Positions 48,664 through 57,134 are shown, counted from the stretch's first letter. The stretch: 64,000 nucleotides of DNA from Defluviitaleaceae bacterium (GCA_009785605.1 WQVY01000002.1:1-64000); one strand, 5' to 3'. Notes: generated by a model not told the origin, from the letters alone. Program-made: numbers and translations.

Positions 48664-50346
48664 TTACTGCTTATCCAACCACTCTACCGCGGCATCGGCC
48701 ACATCTTTTAGGTTGTTGGGTACAAACGGGCTTGGAAGCCCTGCGTCTTCTATAAGCTCTACAAATGTCTTTGTCCCTGCAAAACCCAATAAGCGCCTGT
48801 ACTTTGCCCATGCATCTGACGGGTTTTTCTGGTTTTGAGCCCAGAAGCTAAGCGCCATAATTTGTGCTAGGCAATAATCTATATAATAGAAAGGTGAGCT
48901 AAAGATATGCCCTTGTGATTGCCAGCGGCGGCCTTGGCCATAGAAGTCTGTACCCTCTAAGTTGAGCCATGGGCGGTACTTGCTTTCTAGCTCAAGCCAT
49001 AGCTGGTTACGCTCTTTGGGTGACATGTTGGGTTTTTCATATATATGATGCTGGTACTCGTCCACCATTGTGCCATACGGTATAAATGTTAAAGCACTGG
49101 CTAGGTGGCTATAGTAATATTTTTGGGTTTGGTCACCAAAGAAACCTTCCATCCAAGGCCATGTGAAAAATTCCATTGCCATAGAGTGGATTTCTGCTGT
49201 TTCCATGGAGTAGCGCCTTAGTGCAGAGGGGTAGATATCCCTTGCCAAATATCCCGCAAAGGCATGGCCGGCTTCATGTGTTAGTACATCTATATCCCCG
49301 GATGTACCGTTAAAATTGGCAAAAATAAACGGTGAGCGGTAAATGGGGATATGCGAGCAATATCCGCCGGCTTGCTTGCCTGGGCGGGTAAGCACATCGA
49401 ACAGCTCGTTCTCTAGCATGAAGTCTATAAACTCTGCTGTTTCTTCGGATAGCTCGTGGTACATTTTTTTGCCATGTGCGAATATCTCGTCTGGGGTACC
49501 CATTGGCTTGGCGTTACCCTCTGGATACTCGAAGAAATCATCATGCATTTTTAAAGGAGTAGTTGTGCCTATGCGCTTGGCTTGTTCGTCTTTCAAACGC
49601 TTAGCAACTGGCACTATGTGCTTTATCACGCCTTCGCGGAATTTTGCAACCAGGTTTGCGTCGTAACAGTTACGCTGCATACGATAATAACCAAGTTGGA
49701 CAAAGTTATCATGCCCAAGCTTCTTGGCCATGCGGGTCCTTATTTGCACTAGCTCATCAAATAAGCCGTCTAATTTTTCTGCATTGCTTAGGTACCATGC
49801 AGATGCTGCTTCTATTGCGGCTACGCGTACGGCTTTATCTGGGTTTTCGTAGTATGGCCTAAGTTGTGCCAAGGTTAGGGTCTTGCCATCAAACTTGATT
49901 TGGGCAGAGGCGATTAGCTTGCTATACTCGCTTCTTAGCTTGTTTTCTTCTTGCATGTCTGGCACTATTTCGGGGCTAAAAGTCTTAAGATTCATTTCTG
50001 CATTTACAAACAGCAGGTTGCCCCATTTGGCCTCCAGGTCTTTCCTGAAAGGTGTGTCAAGGAGTGCTTGAGTAAAGGCTTGGTATACAGATTGCAGTTT
50101 GGGGCTAACCTCGTCCATGTAGGTCTTTTCTTTGTCATAAAATTCGTCGTTGGTATCCAGGGTGTTGCGGATACGGGCAATTGCGAACATGGAGAATAGG
50201 TAGCCGTTGTACTCGTCATACTCCTTGTAGGCTGCGAAGCATTCTTCTGCGCTTGCGGCAGTTTTAAATTTCTCTAAAATCTCTGTCAGCTTGGCGCTTA
50301 CCTCGTCATACTGGGGACGGGTGTAGGGCATTTGCGGGAATTTCAT
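48664..50346 (-). CDS. M3 family oligoendopeptidase (PepF-like)
   Basis: 560 residues, normal for the family. The zinc site is DVLTHEAGHAFAGYLAR with the third ligand in METAEIHSMAMEFF; the C-terminus has the FYYIDYCLAQIMALSFW segment found in M3B oligopeptidases. No signal peptide, so a cytoplasmic peptidase acting on short peptides, as for PepF and related enzymes. An AGGAAG precedes the ATG. It follows the AlkZ-like gene by 42 nt. Confidence 0.9.
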   Translation of the reverse strand: MKFPQMPYTRPQYDEVSAKLTEILEKFKTAASAEECFAAYKEYDEYNGYLFSMFAIARIRNTLDTNDEFYDKEKTYMDEVSPKLQSVYQAFTQALLDTPFRKDLEAKWGNLLFVNAEMNLKTFSPEIVPDMQEENKLRSEYSKLIASAQIKFDGKTLTLAQLRPYYENPDKAVRVAAIEAASAWYLSNAEKLDGLFDELVQIRTRMAKKLGHDNFVQLGYYRMQRNCYDANLVAKFREGVIKHIVPVAKRLKDEQAKRIGTTTPLKMHDDFFEYPEGNAKPMGTPDEIFAHGKKMYHELSEETAEFIDFMLENELFDVLTRPGKQAGGYCSHIPIYRSPFIFANFNGTSGDIDVLTHEAGHAFAGYLARDIYPSALRRYSMETAEIHSMAMEFFTWPWMEGFFGDQTQKYYYSHLASALTFIPYGTMVDEYQHHIYEKPNMSPKERNQLWLELESKYRPWLNLEGTDFYGQGRRWQSQGHIFSSPFYYIDYCLAQIMALSFWAQNQKNPSDAWAKYRRLLGFAGTKTFVELIEDAGLPSPFVPNNLKDVADAAVEWLDKQ

Positions 50347-50388
50347 GTTGCACTTCCTTTCTTTGGTTTTATTGTATTATAACAAATT

Positions 50389-51117
50389 TTACGAAGCCGC
50401 GATAAACTTGGCGATTTTTTTCTTATCTGCCAATGGGTTAAGCTTTAATACTTGTGTTTCTATGGCATTAATAGCTTCTGTTTTGCTTGTATTAGCCGCT
50501 TCGCTAAAAACATCTTCGCCAAAAAAGTGCTCTGTTGTGCAAAACACGGTAGAGGGCCAGCTTGCATTTTGGCCGGGTGCTATATCTAGGCCTATGTCAA
50601 GATTCTTTCGTGTCGTCCTTTGTTGTTGCCCGCTCATGGTCAAAAACATACCCATTTGCAGCTCTACAAGCGCCCTGTCAAAGCCAGGCTTTTCTTCTCG
50701 TGTAAACCTGGCCAGTTGCTTTATTGTATGAAGCGGCAGGTTGCCGTTTTCGGCGACAACATCGTATATGCGCTTAGCAAAATAACTGATTTCGCCCGCG
50801 GCATAAGCATCATTGAAGTCATAGCCGCCGCGCCTAGCCGCCAAGAAATACGGGTACCACTGTCGTGTGATATACCCGCCTTTTTTGAAAAATATCTTTG
50901 CATATGCAATGTCATCGCGCTGGTTAAGGACACGGATACGCCACTCCCATGGGTCTGTTTCCGGGTCGCCGGTATGCCACTGTATTGGCGAGTCGCCAGG
51001 TACGGGCTCGTTCCAGCCATGGTGTATGATTGCAAAAATACCCTCGTCGTTGCTGCCACTCATAGAAAACCCCGCAGCTAGTAGGGTATCTAAAAAACCG
51101 TTGTAATCTTTAATCAT
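50389..51117 (-). CDS. AlkZ-related winged-helix protein
   Basis: 242 residues. The N-terminal part has IQWHTGDPETDPWEWRIRVL and a GYITRQWYPYFLAARR segment, which I recall from Clostridial proteins annotated as AlkZ-related. AlkZ proteins are tandem winged-helix DNA glycosylases that unhook interstrand crosslinks or alkylated bases; the characteristic QxQ catalytic motif is not obvious here, so DNA repair is only a suggestion. Residues 140-180 (IKQLARFTREEKPGFDRALVELQ) look like a winged helix. AAAGGATAA precedes the ATG. Confidence 0.55.
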   Translation of the reverse strand: MIKDYNGFLDTLLAAGFSMSGSNDEGIFAIIHHGWNEPVPGDSPIQWHTGDPETDPWEWRIRVLNQRDDIAYAKIFFKKGGYITRQWYPYFLAARRGGYDFNDAYAAGEISYFAKRIYDVVAENGNLPLHTIKQLARFTREEKPGFDRALVELQMGMFLTMSGQQQRTTRKNLDIGLDIAPGQNASWPSTVFCTTEHFFGEDVFSEAANTSKTEAINAIETQVLKLNPLADKKKIAKFIAAS

Positions 51118-51128
51118 TAGTTATCCTT

Positions 51129-51171
51129 TAAAAAATAGCCTGTAGCCAGTTACAACCCGCTACAGGCTATT
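51129..51171 (-). terminator. Terminator after the Tyr-rich membrane protein gene
   Basis: AATAGCCTGTAGC and GCTACAGGCTATT (51134-51146, 51159-51171) form a 13-bp stem with a 12-nt loop; on the minus strand six T residues follow. It starts 24 nt after the stop at 51195. Confidence 0.85.
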
Positions 51172-51194
51172 ATATTGTTGTGTTTGTTTGCTAA

Positions 51195-51638
51195 TTACTC
51201 GTCAAGCAAGTCAAAGTCCACCATGATAGGTGCATCCCCTGCTTCGCCATCTTCGTAGCTTATGCACTCCCCAAATGCGGCAGCATAAAAACTTGCAAAA
51301 TATTCGCCGTCATTGTTGTAGCCATAAGGGTCGTTGTAGGGTGTATAAGAATATGGGTTGTATGCGTAGTTGTAGTCATATCCATCGTAGTCGTATTCAT
51401 CATTGTTTTCGTAGATGTAGTTGTTTACGTAACCGTAGCCTACATAGTAGTTATAGTCATCTTCCTGCATTGTATATTCATAGTGATAACCATCGCCTAC
51501 TACATAGTCTTGATAACCGTCCGCACCATCAATAGCAAATACAACCACCGTGGCCACAACAGCCAACACTACAAGAAGTATCAAGACCCGAAACTTTTGT
51601 GATTTTGTTATATGCTTTAGTTCGTTTAACATAAGCAT
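51195..51638 (-). CDS. Single-span membrane protein with Tyr/Asp/Asn-rich outer region
   Basis: 147 residues: a short basic start (LKHITKSQKFR), a membrane helix at about 17-37 (VLILLVVLAVVATVVVFAI), then about 75 residues of low-complexity sequence made mostly of Tyr, Asp, Asn and Gly (for example DYDGYDYNYAYNPYSY), and an acidic end. About 26 of the 147 residues are Tyr. No known domain. AAAGGAGAGA precedes the ATG and a good terminator follows, so it is a real gene. Such tyrosine-rich tails can mediate self-association or crosslinking, but I have no evidence of a function here. Confidence 0.65.
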   Translation of the reverse strand: MLMLNELKHITKSQKFRVLILLVVLAVVATVVVFAIDGADGYQDYVVGDGYHYEYTMQEDDYNYYVGYGYVNNYIYENNDEYDYDGYDYNYAYNPYSYTPYNDPYGYNNDGEYFASFYAAAFGECISYEDGEAGDAPIMVDFDLLDE

Positions 51639-51775
51639 TCTCTCCTTTAAATTTATGTACTGGTTGGTTGCTTCATTTGTAGAGCTTATGCCAACCGTGG
51701 GTATTATACTATAGTATGCTTGTGAAGGCTACCCTTGTAATTTAAATTTAAAACTTTTGCGTTGTTGATTTATTG

Positions 51776-51877
51776 TATAGCAATTCACTTTAAATCGGCC
51801 CCGCCTGTCGCCGAAAAAGCGTTGAAACGCTCGCTATTTTCGGCTCGGACGGGACCGTTTAAAGGGGAATTGCTATA
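51776..51877. mobile_element. 102-bp palindromic MITE-like element at the 3' end of the HGT-motif gene
   Basis: Perfect 11-bp terminal inverted repeats TATAGCAATTC (51776-51786) and GAATTGCTATA (51867-51877), inner arms CTTTAAA/TTTAAAG and CGGCCCCG/CGGGACCG, and the tip GCGTTGAAACGC. Its core matches the 48456 element. It contains the last ~30 codons and the stop of the gene at 51785, so it inserted into, and replaced, that gene's 3' end. Confidence 0.75.
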
Positions 51878-52801
51878 ACTACAAACAACTCCGTAAACCT
51901 TCTTTGTCCAGTCATAGATATCCTTGCAGTCGTTTTCGACATATATAACTTTGTCCGCAAGATTAAAGGGGATAACCCCTGTAAAGTCTAGTCTATGATG
52001 TTCTGGAATTATGCAGCAATATAGCGATTCTGACAATAAGATTTCATCTTTCACTTTACCGGGATGATAGCCGTCGTTAACAAAACCTATGTGATTTACC
52101 ATGGTATCATACTTGAAGAAAAACCGCACACCGGGCTTAAATCCGGTGCTAAACTCTGTTTCGTTGGGGAACTTGCCTAGCATCCGCTCCATAACAAGGC
52201 TGTCACCTGCAATACAACTTCCCCAAGACATCATTACATAATCGAAATAATCAAGCGGGTCCTTGGAAGCTTGTCTTTTTTCACCTTGTAACTCTTGCGC
52301 TGGCTTGCCCCTTGCGTTTACTGCCGACAATATTTTGCCGCATTCAAAAATGGACTTTGCGCTTTCGATTGCCGTGCCATGACAAAGATACTCTGTTAGG
52401 CAACCTATTTGTTTACACGCAGTACATCCGGGTACGACATTGGGCATTTGTGCTGGTATATATGAATCGGGAGCTGACAATGCTAATTTTACCGCAGTAA
52501 TAATAGCGTGATTATCGCATACAAACTCGGTATTTCTGTTGTGTTTTTTTTCGTAATTGTAGAACCAAAGCAGCTTTGTTAGTTCCCAATTTGTAATCTT
52601 TGGGTAATCAGCTAACTTAAAGTAATAGACGCCGTCCCAGATGCCTGGATATTTGTGATTTCCTGCAATATTAACAATCACATCAACACACCCCAGAATA
52701 CATACGTTATAGCAATCGCTTTTGGCCCAATCATCAAAACCGCCATATTGCCGACTATGAATTACTCCACTATTGCCAGTGATACCTCTTCTTATACACA
52801 A
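51785..52801 (-). pseudogene. Conserved Clostridial protein with HGT motif, altered at both ends
   Basis: Frame of 338 codons from a TTG. The core (about 30-315) resembles a Clostridial family I remember as mislabelled phosphate ABC transporter ATPase: KYPGIWDGVYYFKLADYPKITNWEL, EYLCHGTAIESAKSIFECG, DYFDYVMMSWGSCIAGDSLVMER and PGVRFFFKYDTMVNHI. The CHGT...SI..CG pattern recalls the first strand of ADP-ribosyltransferase-like folds, but the function is unknown. The first ~20 residues are read from the end of an LPXTG-protein remnant in another frame and the last ~25 from a MITE-like element, so the gene is probably damaged or a recombinant survivor. Confidence 0.6.
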
Positions 52802-52972
52802 AAATCAAAGATGCCGCAACCATAGCAATACCTAGGATAACATTACCTGACAAAAAAACATCATCCTACTGCTGCCGCCAGTAAGGGGCAGATTAAACTG
52901 TGTGACGTTACCAACCCACCAATTACCGCTTGCTGGTGGGTCTTGCACAAATGGCGGGTTACCCCCATGGCA
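52770..52972 (-). pseudogene. LPXTG cell-wall-anchored protein remnant, frameshifted
   Basis: The minus strand reads NPPFVQDPPASGNWWVG, then NLPLTGGSSRMMFF, a sortase motif (LPLTG), after which the frame must shift by one to give LSGNVILGIAMVAASLIFVY and KKRYHWQ-stop. Sortase motif, hydrophobic helix and basic tail are all present, so this is the 3' end of a surface protein gene that has lost its 5' part and its frame. The region of the shift is a run of seven T (52850-52857). Confidence 0.6.
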
Positions 52973-53015
52973 TTAATGAAGGCGGCACCGATGGCATAAT
53001 GCACTGCTTAGTGCA

Positions 53016-53396
53016 GTGATACTCAACAACAAAATAAAATGCCTTATGCAGTTAAAGCGGCATGATGAATGCAAAAAAATAATTGAAGATGGGCTTGCTA
53101 TAGCCAAGAAGGGAAATAACGAAACAATCATCATCTATCTTGAAACAGCAAGATGTTTAATGACTATAAAAGACCCAAAATCCCAAGATTATCTAGAAAA
53201 TATCACAATCCCACACTTCCGAAACTCTAACACGACCCTAATATACGATGTACTTGAAATATGCTATACCCTAGAAAACTTCTACAATAAAAACCGCAGT
53301 AAAACTAAGGCATTGAACATGGCAAAAGTGTCACGGGATATTTTATATGAGATGTTTTATGGCCGCCCGGTAAAAATAGATGCGGTGTATCAGTAG
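53016..53396 (+). pseudogene. C-terminal fragment of a TPR regulator
   Basis: 126 codons beginning without a ribosome site. The product (LNNKIKCLMQLKRHDECKK... YLENITIPHFRNSNT...) follows the same helical pattern as the last third of the HTH-TPR regulator at 55796-57082, including KYLSEIVIPKL versus DYLENITIPHF and the final cluster of Met/Tyr. The DNA-binding domain and first repeats are missing, so it is probably the tail of a second, decayed regulator of this type on the opposite strand. Confidence 0.55.
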
Positions 53397-53478
53397 TTGA
53401 GACGAAATGCTGAGAGCGGCTTGTTGGCAGAATTTGATGAGAGGCTTTGGTACGAAACCATTGAAACCCTAATAAATA
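53397..53478 (+). pseudogene. Possible serine-recombinase C-terminal remnant
   Basis: In frame with the preceding fragment the sequence reads RRNAESGLLAEFDERLWYET then IETLI. The pattern LLxEFDExLWxxxIE is typical of the end of large serine recombinases. It is only about 27 residues long, so the call is weak, but it fits a region of mobile-element debris. Confidence 0.3.
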
Positions 53479-53526
53479 AAGTGCCTGCGGCTAATGGGAA
53501 AACCCCTAGTCGTAGGCACTTTTTTG
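53479..53526 (+). terminator. Intrinsic terminator
   Basis: AAGTGCCTGCGGCTA (53479-53493) pairs with TAGTCGTAGGCACTT (53507-53521), with one mismatch, followed by TTTTTG. It closes the plus-strand fragments. Confidence 0.8.
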
Positions 53527-53630
53527 TGTAGAATATAATCGTATTCAAAAGGTTTTTTGTGTACTTGTATTCTTTGTATGCATTGCGAACAGTTAGCTAA
53601 CGTTCCTTTTGTGTCGCATTAAGTCGCTAG

Positions 53631-53747
53631 TCACTCGCAATAAAATGAGTTAATTTGTTGATCTAACTGACGCGATGTCCAGCCAGACTCTGCACATTCG
53701 GTTAAATAAAATTCACGGCGGCTTGGATCATCAACATTCGGTAACAT
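53631..53747 (-). pseudogene. Remnant of a YhcG/DUF1016 (PDDEXK nuclease) N-terminal domain
   Basis: A 38-codon frame encodes MLPNVDDPSRREFYLTECAE then SGWTSRQLDQQINSF. This matches the DUF1016 N-terminal pattern (V-x-D-x-x-x-R-x-F-Y-x-x-E-x-x-x-x-x-W-S-x-R-Q-L-x-x-Q-I-x-x-x-x-Y-E-R). It stops where the family continues YERLLxS, so only a fragment remains. Full-length relatives are predicted nucleases of mobile regions. The 230 bp between this and the neighbouring protease gene hold only the perfect hairpin TTCGCTACGCA/TGCGTAGCGAA at 53760-53781. Confidence 0.6.
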
Positions 53748-53811
53748 GTCTATGTTAATTCGCTACGCAGTGCGTAGCGAAATGGGAAGGTGTGGTAGAA
53801 CTCAAAAATAT

Positions 53812-55172
53812 TTAGTACATTTCTACCCCAAGAACCGCATGGGCTAAATCTGACTTAACGAATATCATTGCATTATTCGCTGGGTCATTGGCCATAACAA
53901 GCCCTGCGACTATATTTGAGCCTGTGATAAAAACAAGTCCTCCACTGTCCCCACCAATGGCTCTTATATTTGTCCTGGTTAGATTGGTAAAGAACACTCC
54001 ATTTAGTGTCCCTCGATGGTCATCATCCACCACTTGTCCCCAAGTCTCGCCACGACTAAAATGCCCTACCATTGCTACAGTAGTCATTCGTCCTGGACGA
54101 TTATTTATTGTAGGCTGAATTGTTGACAGATGGCCACTAAAAGGCAATGAATTTGAAAGAATAACGTTGTGTTCGGTTTGAACAAAAACAGCGTCTACGC
54201 TACCACTAAAAGAGAACCCACTTACCCGTCCCATGATATCACGACTAACATTTAATGCCCAAGCATTATTCTGAACCCTACCGTGAGGAGATGTAAGAAA
54301 CCCCACAGCACTGGCATTTGCCCGCCTACGAACCCTATAACCAACAGGCCCTTCAAGACGACCAAATGCGGCAGTATCGAATAGGACATAACTCCCAGGG
54401 GCAACGTAAATGGGATTGTAAAATCGTGGATTTGATGTATATTCGCCCCAAAATATGCTCCACTTTCAGGAAGTAAATGCACGGTCCTTCCTGTATTGAT
54501 GTCCTGTATAGAACACATAAAACTAATCATAGGTGATTCGAAAAAATGCTTATGAAAAAAATAAATTTCATCTTCGTCATTATAATATATAACAACCCTA
54601 TTTAGCTCTGGCCTTATGCCAAACCAGAAATTATCAATAATCCCGGCGTAAACAAGTTCTACCATCCTATCCCATATTAGGTCAGCAGTTTCTTCAAGTT
54701 GAACATGACTAAATTCAACAGACTCTATGATAATACCATCTATATCACCAAGCCTTGCTATTCCAGTTTCGTAATAAGAACCTCGAAGATACAAATCTAC
54801 TACCGCAACTACCAATAACCCATCATCACCAATAAAAATACCACCCAAATGCTCTGGATATATAAAATTCGTAGCGGCATCATTTAGGCATAATGTGCTG
54901 TTAAGGATATCCATATACATGCGAGATCTTTCTTTATTTATTATTTCTTCGCGACTAAAACCCATTTGTAACAATATCTGGCGATGGAAATCGTTGAAAA
55001 ATTCATCATCATATAGGTCTGTTCTTTGAGGAGTATGTGATAAATAATAGATTTCGTTTACAGCCTTATCAAATGAACGAACCCTATGTCCATTATCATC
55101 TGCATATACCTCAATATGTCCTGTAAAACCAAGCAAAAATATCAATAAAAAAGCCAAGTAAGAATAATTCAT
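53812..55172 (-). pseudogene. Secreted trypsin-like serine protease, frameshifted once
   Basis: Two overlapping frames make one gene. The first (55172 down to about 54424) has a signal peptide (YLAFLLIFLLGFTGHIEVYA) and a pro-domain-like region with FIYPEHLGGIFIGDDGLLVV, recalling streptogrisin-type prodomains. The second frame reads YVAPGSYVLFDTAAFGRLEG, then the catalytic His in GFLTSPHG, Asp in GSVDAVFV, and Ser in IGGDSGGLV, a complete S1 triad. They join if one T is added to the T4 run at 54420-54423 (minus strand), giving about 454 residues. This may be a real mutation, phase variation or a sequence error. GAAGGAGG lies 7 nt before the ATG. It follows two secreted-peptide genes and their regulator. 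Confidence 0.7.
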
Positions 55173-55251
55173 CACGAAACCTCCTTCTTGGCTTTATATG
55201 AAATTGCTAATCTAGTATAACAATCGTAGATGTAATACAACATCCATGACC

Positions 55252-55449
55252 TCATTGCGCTGGCGGCAGAGTTGGTGGTGGGCCGTCCAGGGGGCCACTA
55301 AAAGTCGTGAAAGTAATGCAAATACTCAGGCCGTGTTGTGCTGGTGGCTGGTATGGAGGCGGGCCGCCCTTTGGCCCCCCAAAAGCAGTTATAGGCAGGA
55401 CTAAAATCATCATAAGTACCAATAGCAAACCAATTAAACGTTTTCCCAT
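55252..55449 (-). CDS. Small secreted peptide, paralogue 2
   Basis: 65 residues: basic start (MGKRLIG), hydrophobic signal segment LLLVLMMILVLPITAFG, then a Gly/Pro-rich spacer and the tail ICITFTTFSGPLDGPPPTLP ending PAQ. The tail is almost the same as in the peptide at 55587: both have ICITFTT(F/Y)SGPxDGPPPxLPPxQ with one Cys. Its ribosome site, AGAGGGGG, lies in a copied fragment of the regulator's 3' end. Size, secretion signal and place behind an HTH-TPR regulator fit a pro-peptide for quorum sensing. The conserved tail is the likely signal region. Confidence 0.72.
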   Translation of the reverse strand: MGKRLIGLLLVLMMILVLPITAFGGPKGGPPPYQPPAQHGLSICITFTTFSGPLDGPPPTLPPAQ

Positions 55450-55451
55450 GT

Positions 55452-55577
55452 CTACATATCCCCCTCTATTAACTCATTGTACATCTGCTTTTGTATCTCC
55501 AGTGCGTGATTGCTACATTTTAAAGCAGTTTCTATATTTCCAAAATCAAAATCACTTAGCTGCATGCAATAATCCAC
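55452..55577 (-). pseudogene. Duplicated 3' end of the HTH-TPR regulator gene
   Basis: About 41 codons up to a TAG read NIETALKCSNHALEIQKQMY then NELIEGDM. The regulator at 55796 ends NIDIAIKCSNHALEIQKQMY, NELLEGDM. The fragment lies before paralogue 2 exactly as the regulator's true end lies before paralogue 1 (TAG, two bases, ATG). It marks a tandem duplication of about 344 bp that copied the regulator tail plus a peptide gene. Confidence 0.8.
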
Positions 55578-55586
55578 TTTAAGACC

Positions 55587-55793
55587 TCATTGCTCTGGTG
55601 GCAGGGATGGCGGTGGGCCATCATTAGGGCCACTATAAGTCGTGAAAGTAATGCAAATGCCCAGGCTATGTTGCGTTGGTGGTTGGGGCGGCGGGCCGTC
55701 TCCATCCCCACCTCCGGGCCCCCCAAAAGTAGTTATAGGCAGGATTAAAATCATCATAAGTGCCAATAGCAAACTAATTATATGTTTTCTCAT
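55587..55793 (-). CDS. Small secreted peptide, paralogue 1
   Basis: 68 residues: MRKHIIS, signal segment LLLALMMILILPITTFG, Gly/Asp/Pro-rich spacer, then the tail ICITFTTYSGPNDGPPPSLP ending PEQ. The start codon is 2 nt after the regulator stop, with AGAGGGGG upstream inside the regulator's last codons, so translation is coupled to the regulator. In RRNPP systems (PlcR-PapR, NprR-NprX and similar) the gene after the regulator encodes an exported pro-peptide that is trimmed outside, re-imported and bound by the TPR domain. The layout here is the same, although these peptides are longer and Pro-rich. Confidence 0.75.
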   Translation of the reverse strand: MRKHIISLLLALMMILILPITTFGGPGGGDGDGPPPQPPTQHSLGICITFTTYSGPNDGPPPSLPPEQ

Positions 55794-55795
55794 GT

Positions 55796-57082
55796 CTACA
55801 TATCCCCCTCTAGTAACTCATTATACATCTGTTTTTGTATTTCCAGTGCATGATTGCTACATTTTATAGCAATATCTATATTTCCAAGTTCATTGTAAAA
55901 ATTACTTAGTTGTTCATAATAATACACAATCGCTTCATGCTGGCCATACTCTTTTAGTTTAGGAATGACAATCTCACTTAAATATTTTGCCGAATTCAAA
56001 TCATTATGCATTAATATGGAATGTTTTATAGCATCGAACTTTGTTTTCCAATATTCGCTTCTAGTTATGCTCATGCCTTTCTCTGCATACACTACAGCTT
56101 CGTCACTTTCATCGTTGTTTATTAGTGATGAAGCTTTAAGGTATATGCTGGCAATATGCCCACTTTCACCTACATGCAAATATTCTAATGCTTTATCGAA
56201 ATAATCTATTGCTTTATCGTAATCACTTATCCTTCTATAGACCCTTCCTAAACTAAAATACGTGTAACCCAATCCTTCTCTAGACTTATTTTTCGTTTCA
56301 ATTACATAGCGCCTCTCTAAAACTTTAAGAGCTTCATCACCTCTACCAATTTTACTAAGGTCATTGGCCAAATATCCATCAATATAAACATCAAACCTCC
56401 TGTTAGGCTTCCCATTATAAGCCTTACCCCACATAGCCATATGCTTCGCCTTTTTCAAGTACTCTACCGCCCTGGTAGCATAACCCCTGTCCGACAAGCT
56501 CATACCCAAGCCAAAATAAAAACGCACATCAGCCCATGTATCATTTTTGTCCAACTTTTCGGCCGACTTATACGATTTAATAGCATCTTGATAGTGCTTG
56601 CCCACAAACGCCTTAGCTCCTAACAGGCAGTTGTAGTGGTACCAATGTCTTGCGCTAAACTCATTGGTGCGCTGGCTTAGAGCTGTCATTGTTTCTTCAT
56701 AAGATTTCATATCATTTATAAGATAATAATAGTCCGCCGCGAGCAAATCATACATATTTATTGTGCTGGGGCTAAAAGAAGACATTGCGGACTTTTCCAG
56801 CCCAGGTTTGAGCTCACTTGCTTTGGCTATGTCACCGTAGTTAATTGTTACTTTCCAATCATAGAGGCGAGTCATAGTATCTTCTCTCTCTCTATCGAGG
56901 ATGGGAGAGCTATGCAAGTTGTACTTGTTCTTGAGTTTGACAACAAACTCAAAACTCGCCTGCTCCTTATTGGCTTCTAGGTTGTAAACATACGCCTCTG
57001 TACAGTCTAGGTCCTTGGCAAACTCGGCCAGCGACAGGCCAAGGCTTTGTCTTATTCTTGTAAGTGTCTTGCAGTATATCAT
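55796..57082 (-). CDS. HTH-TPR transcriptional regulator (RRNPP-like)
   Basis: 428 residues, the size of NprR. Residues 6-56 form an XRE-type helix-turn-helix (LTRIRQSLGLSLAEFAKDLD then TEAYVYNLE). The rest is made of helical hairpins of the TPR type, e.g. ARHWYHYNCLLGAKAFVGKHYQDAIKS, LGYTYFSLGRVYRRISDYDKA and the last repeat with ELGNIDIAIKCSNHALEIQ. This two-part structure defines peptide-binding RRNPP regulators. A strong promoter and a dyad at the start region suggest autoregulation. Two secreted peptides and a secreted protease follow on the same strand. The peptide-sensing role is inferred from layout, not from direct homology to a studied member. Confidence 0.75.
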   Translation of the reverse strand: MIYCKTLTRIRQSLGLSLAEFAKDLDCTEAYVYNLEANKEQASFEFVVKLKNKYNLHSSPILDREREDTMTRLYDWKVTINYGDIAKASELKPGLEKSAMSSFSPSTINMYDLLAADYYYLINDMKSYEETMTALSQRTNEFSARHWYHYNCLLGAKAFVGKHYQDAIKSYKSAEKLDKNDTWADVRFYFGLGMSLSDRGYATRAVEYLKKAKHMAMWGKAYNGKPNRRFDVYIDGYLANDLSKIGRGDEALKVLERRYVIETKNKSREGLGYTYFSLGRVYRRISDYDKAIDYFDKALEYLHVGESGHIASIYLKASSLINNDESDEAVVYAEKGMSITRSEYWKTKFDAIKHSILMHNDLNSAKYLSEIVIPKLKEYGQHEAIVYYYEQLSNFYNELGNIDIAIKCSNHALEIQKQMYNELLEGDM

Positions 57083-57134
57083 AACGCCCCCTTACTTCAA
57101 GAATTTGTGCTATTTGTATTATTTTTCTCACTTG

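Noticed and set aside
53760-53781. Perfect hairpin TTCGCTACGCA/TGCGTAGCGAA as a terminator.
   Set aside because: No T tract on either strand; kept only as a dyad in a decayed region.
55252-55793. The two secreted peptides as bacteriocins or RiPP precursors.
   Set aside because: No modification, ABC export or immunity gene is close, there is no leader double-Gly site, and the signal peptides are Sec-like; the regulator context fits signalling better. It cannot be fully excluded.
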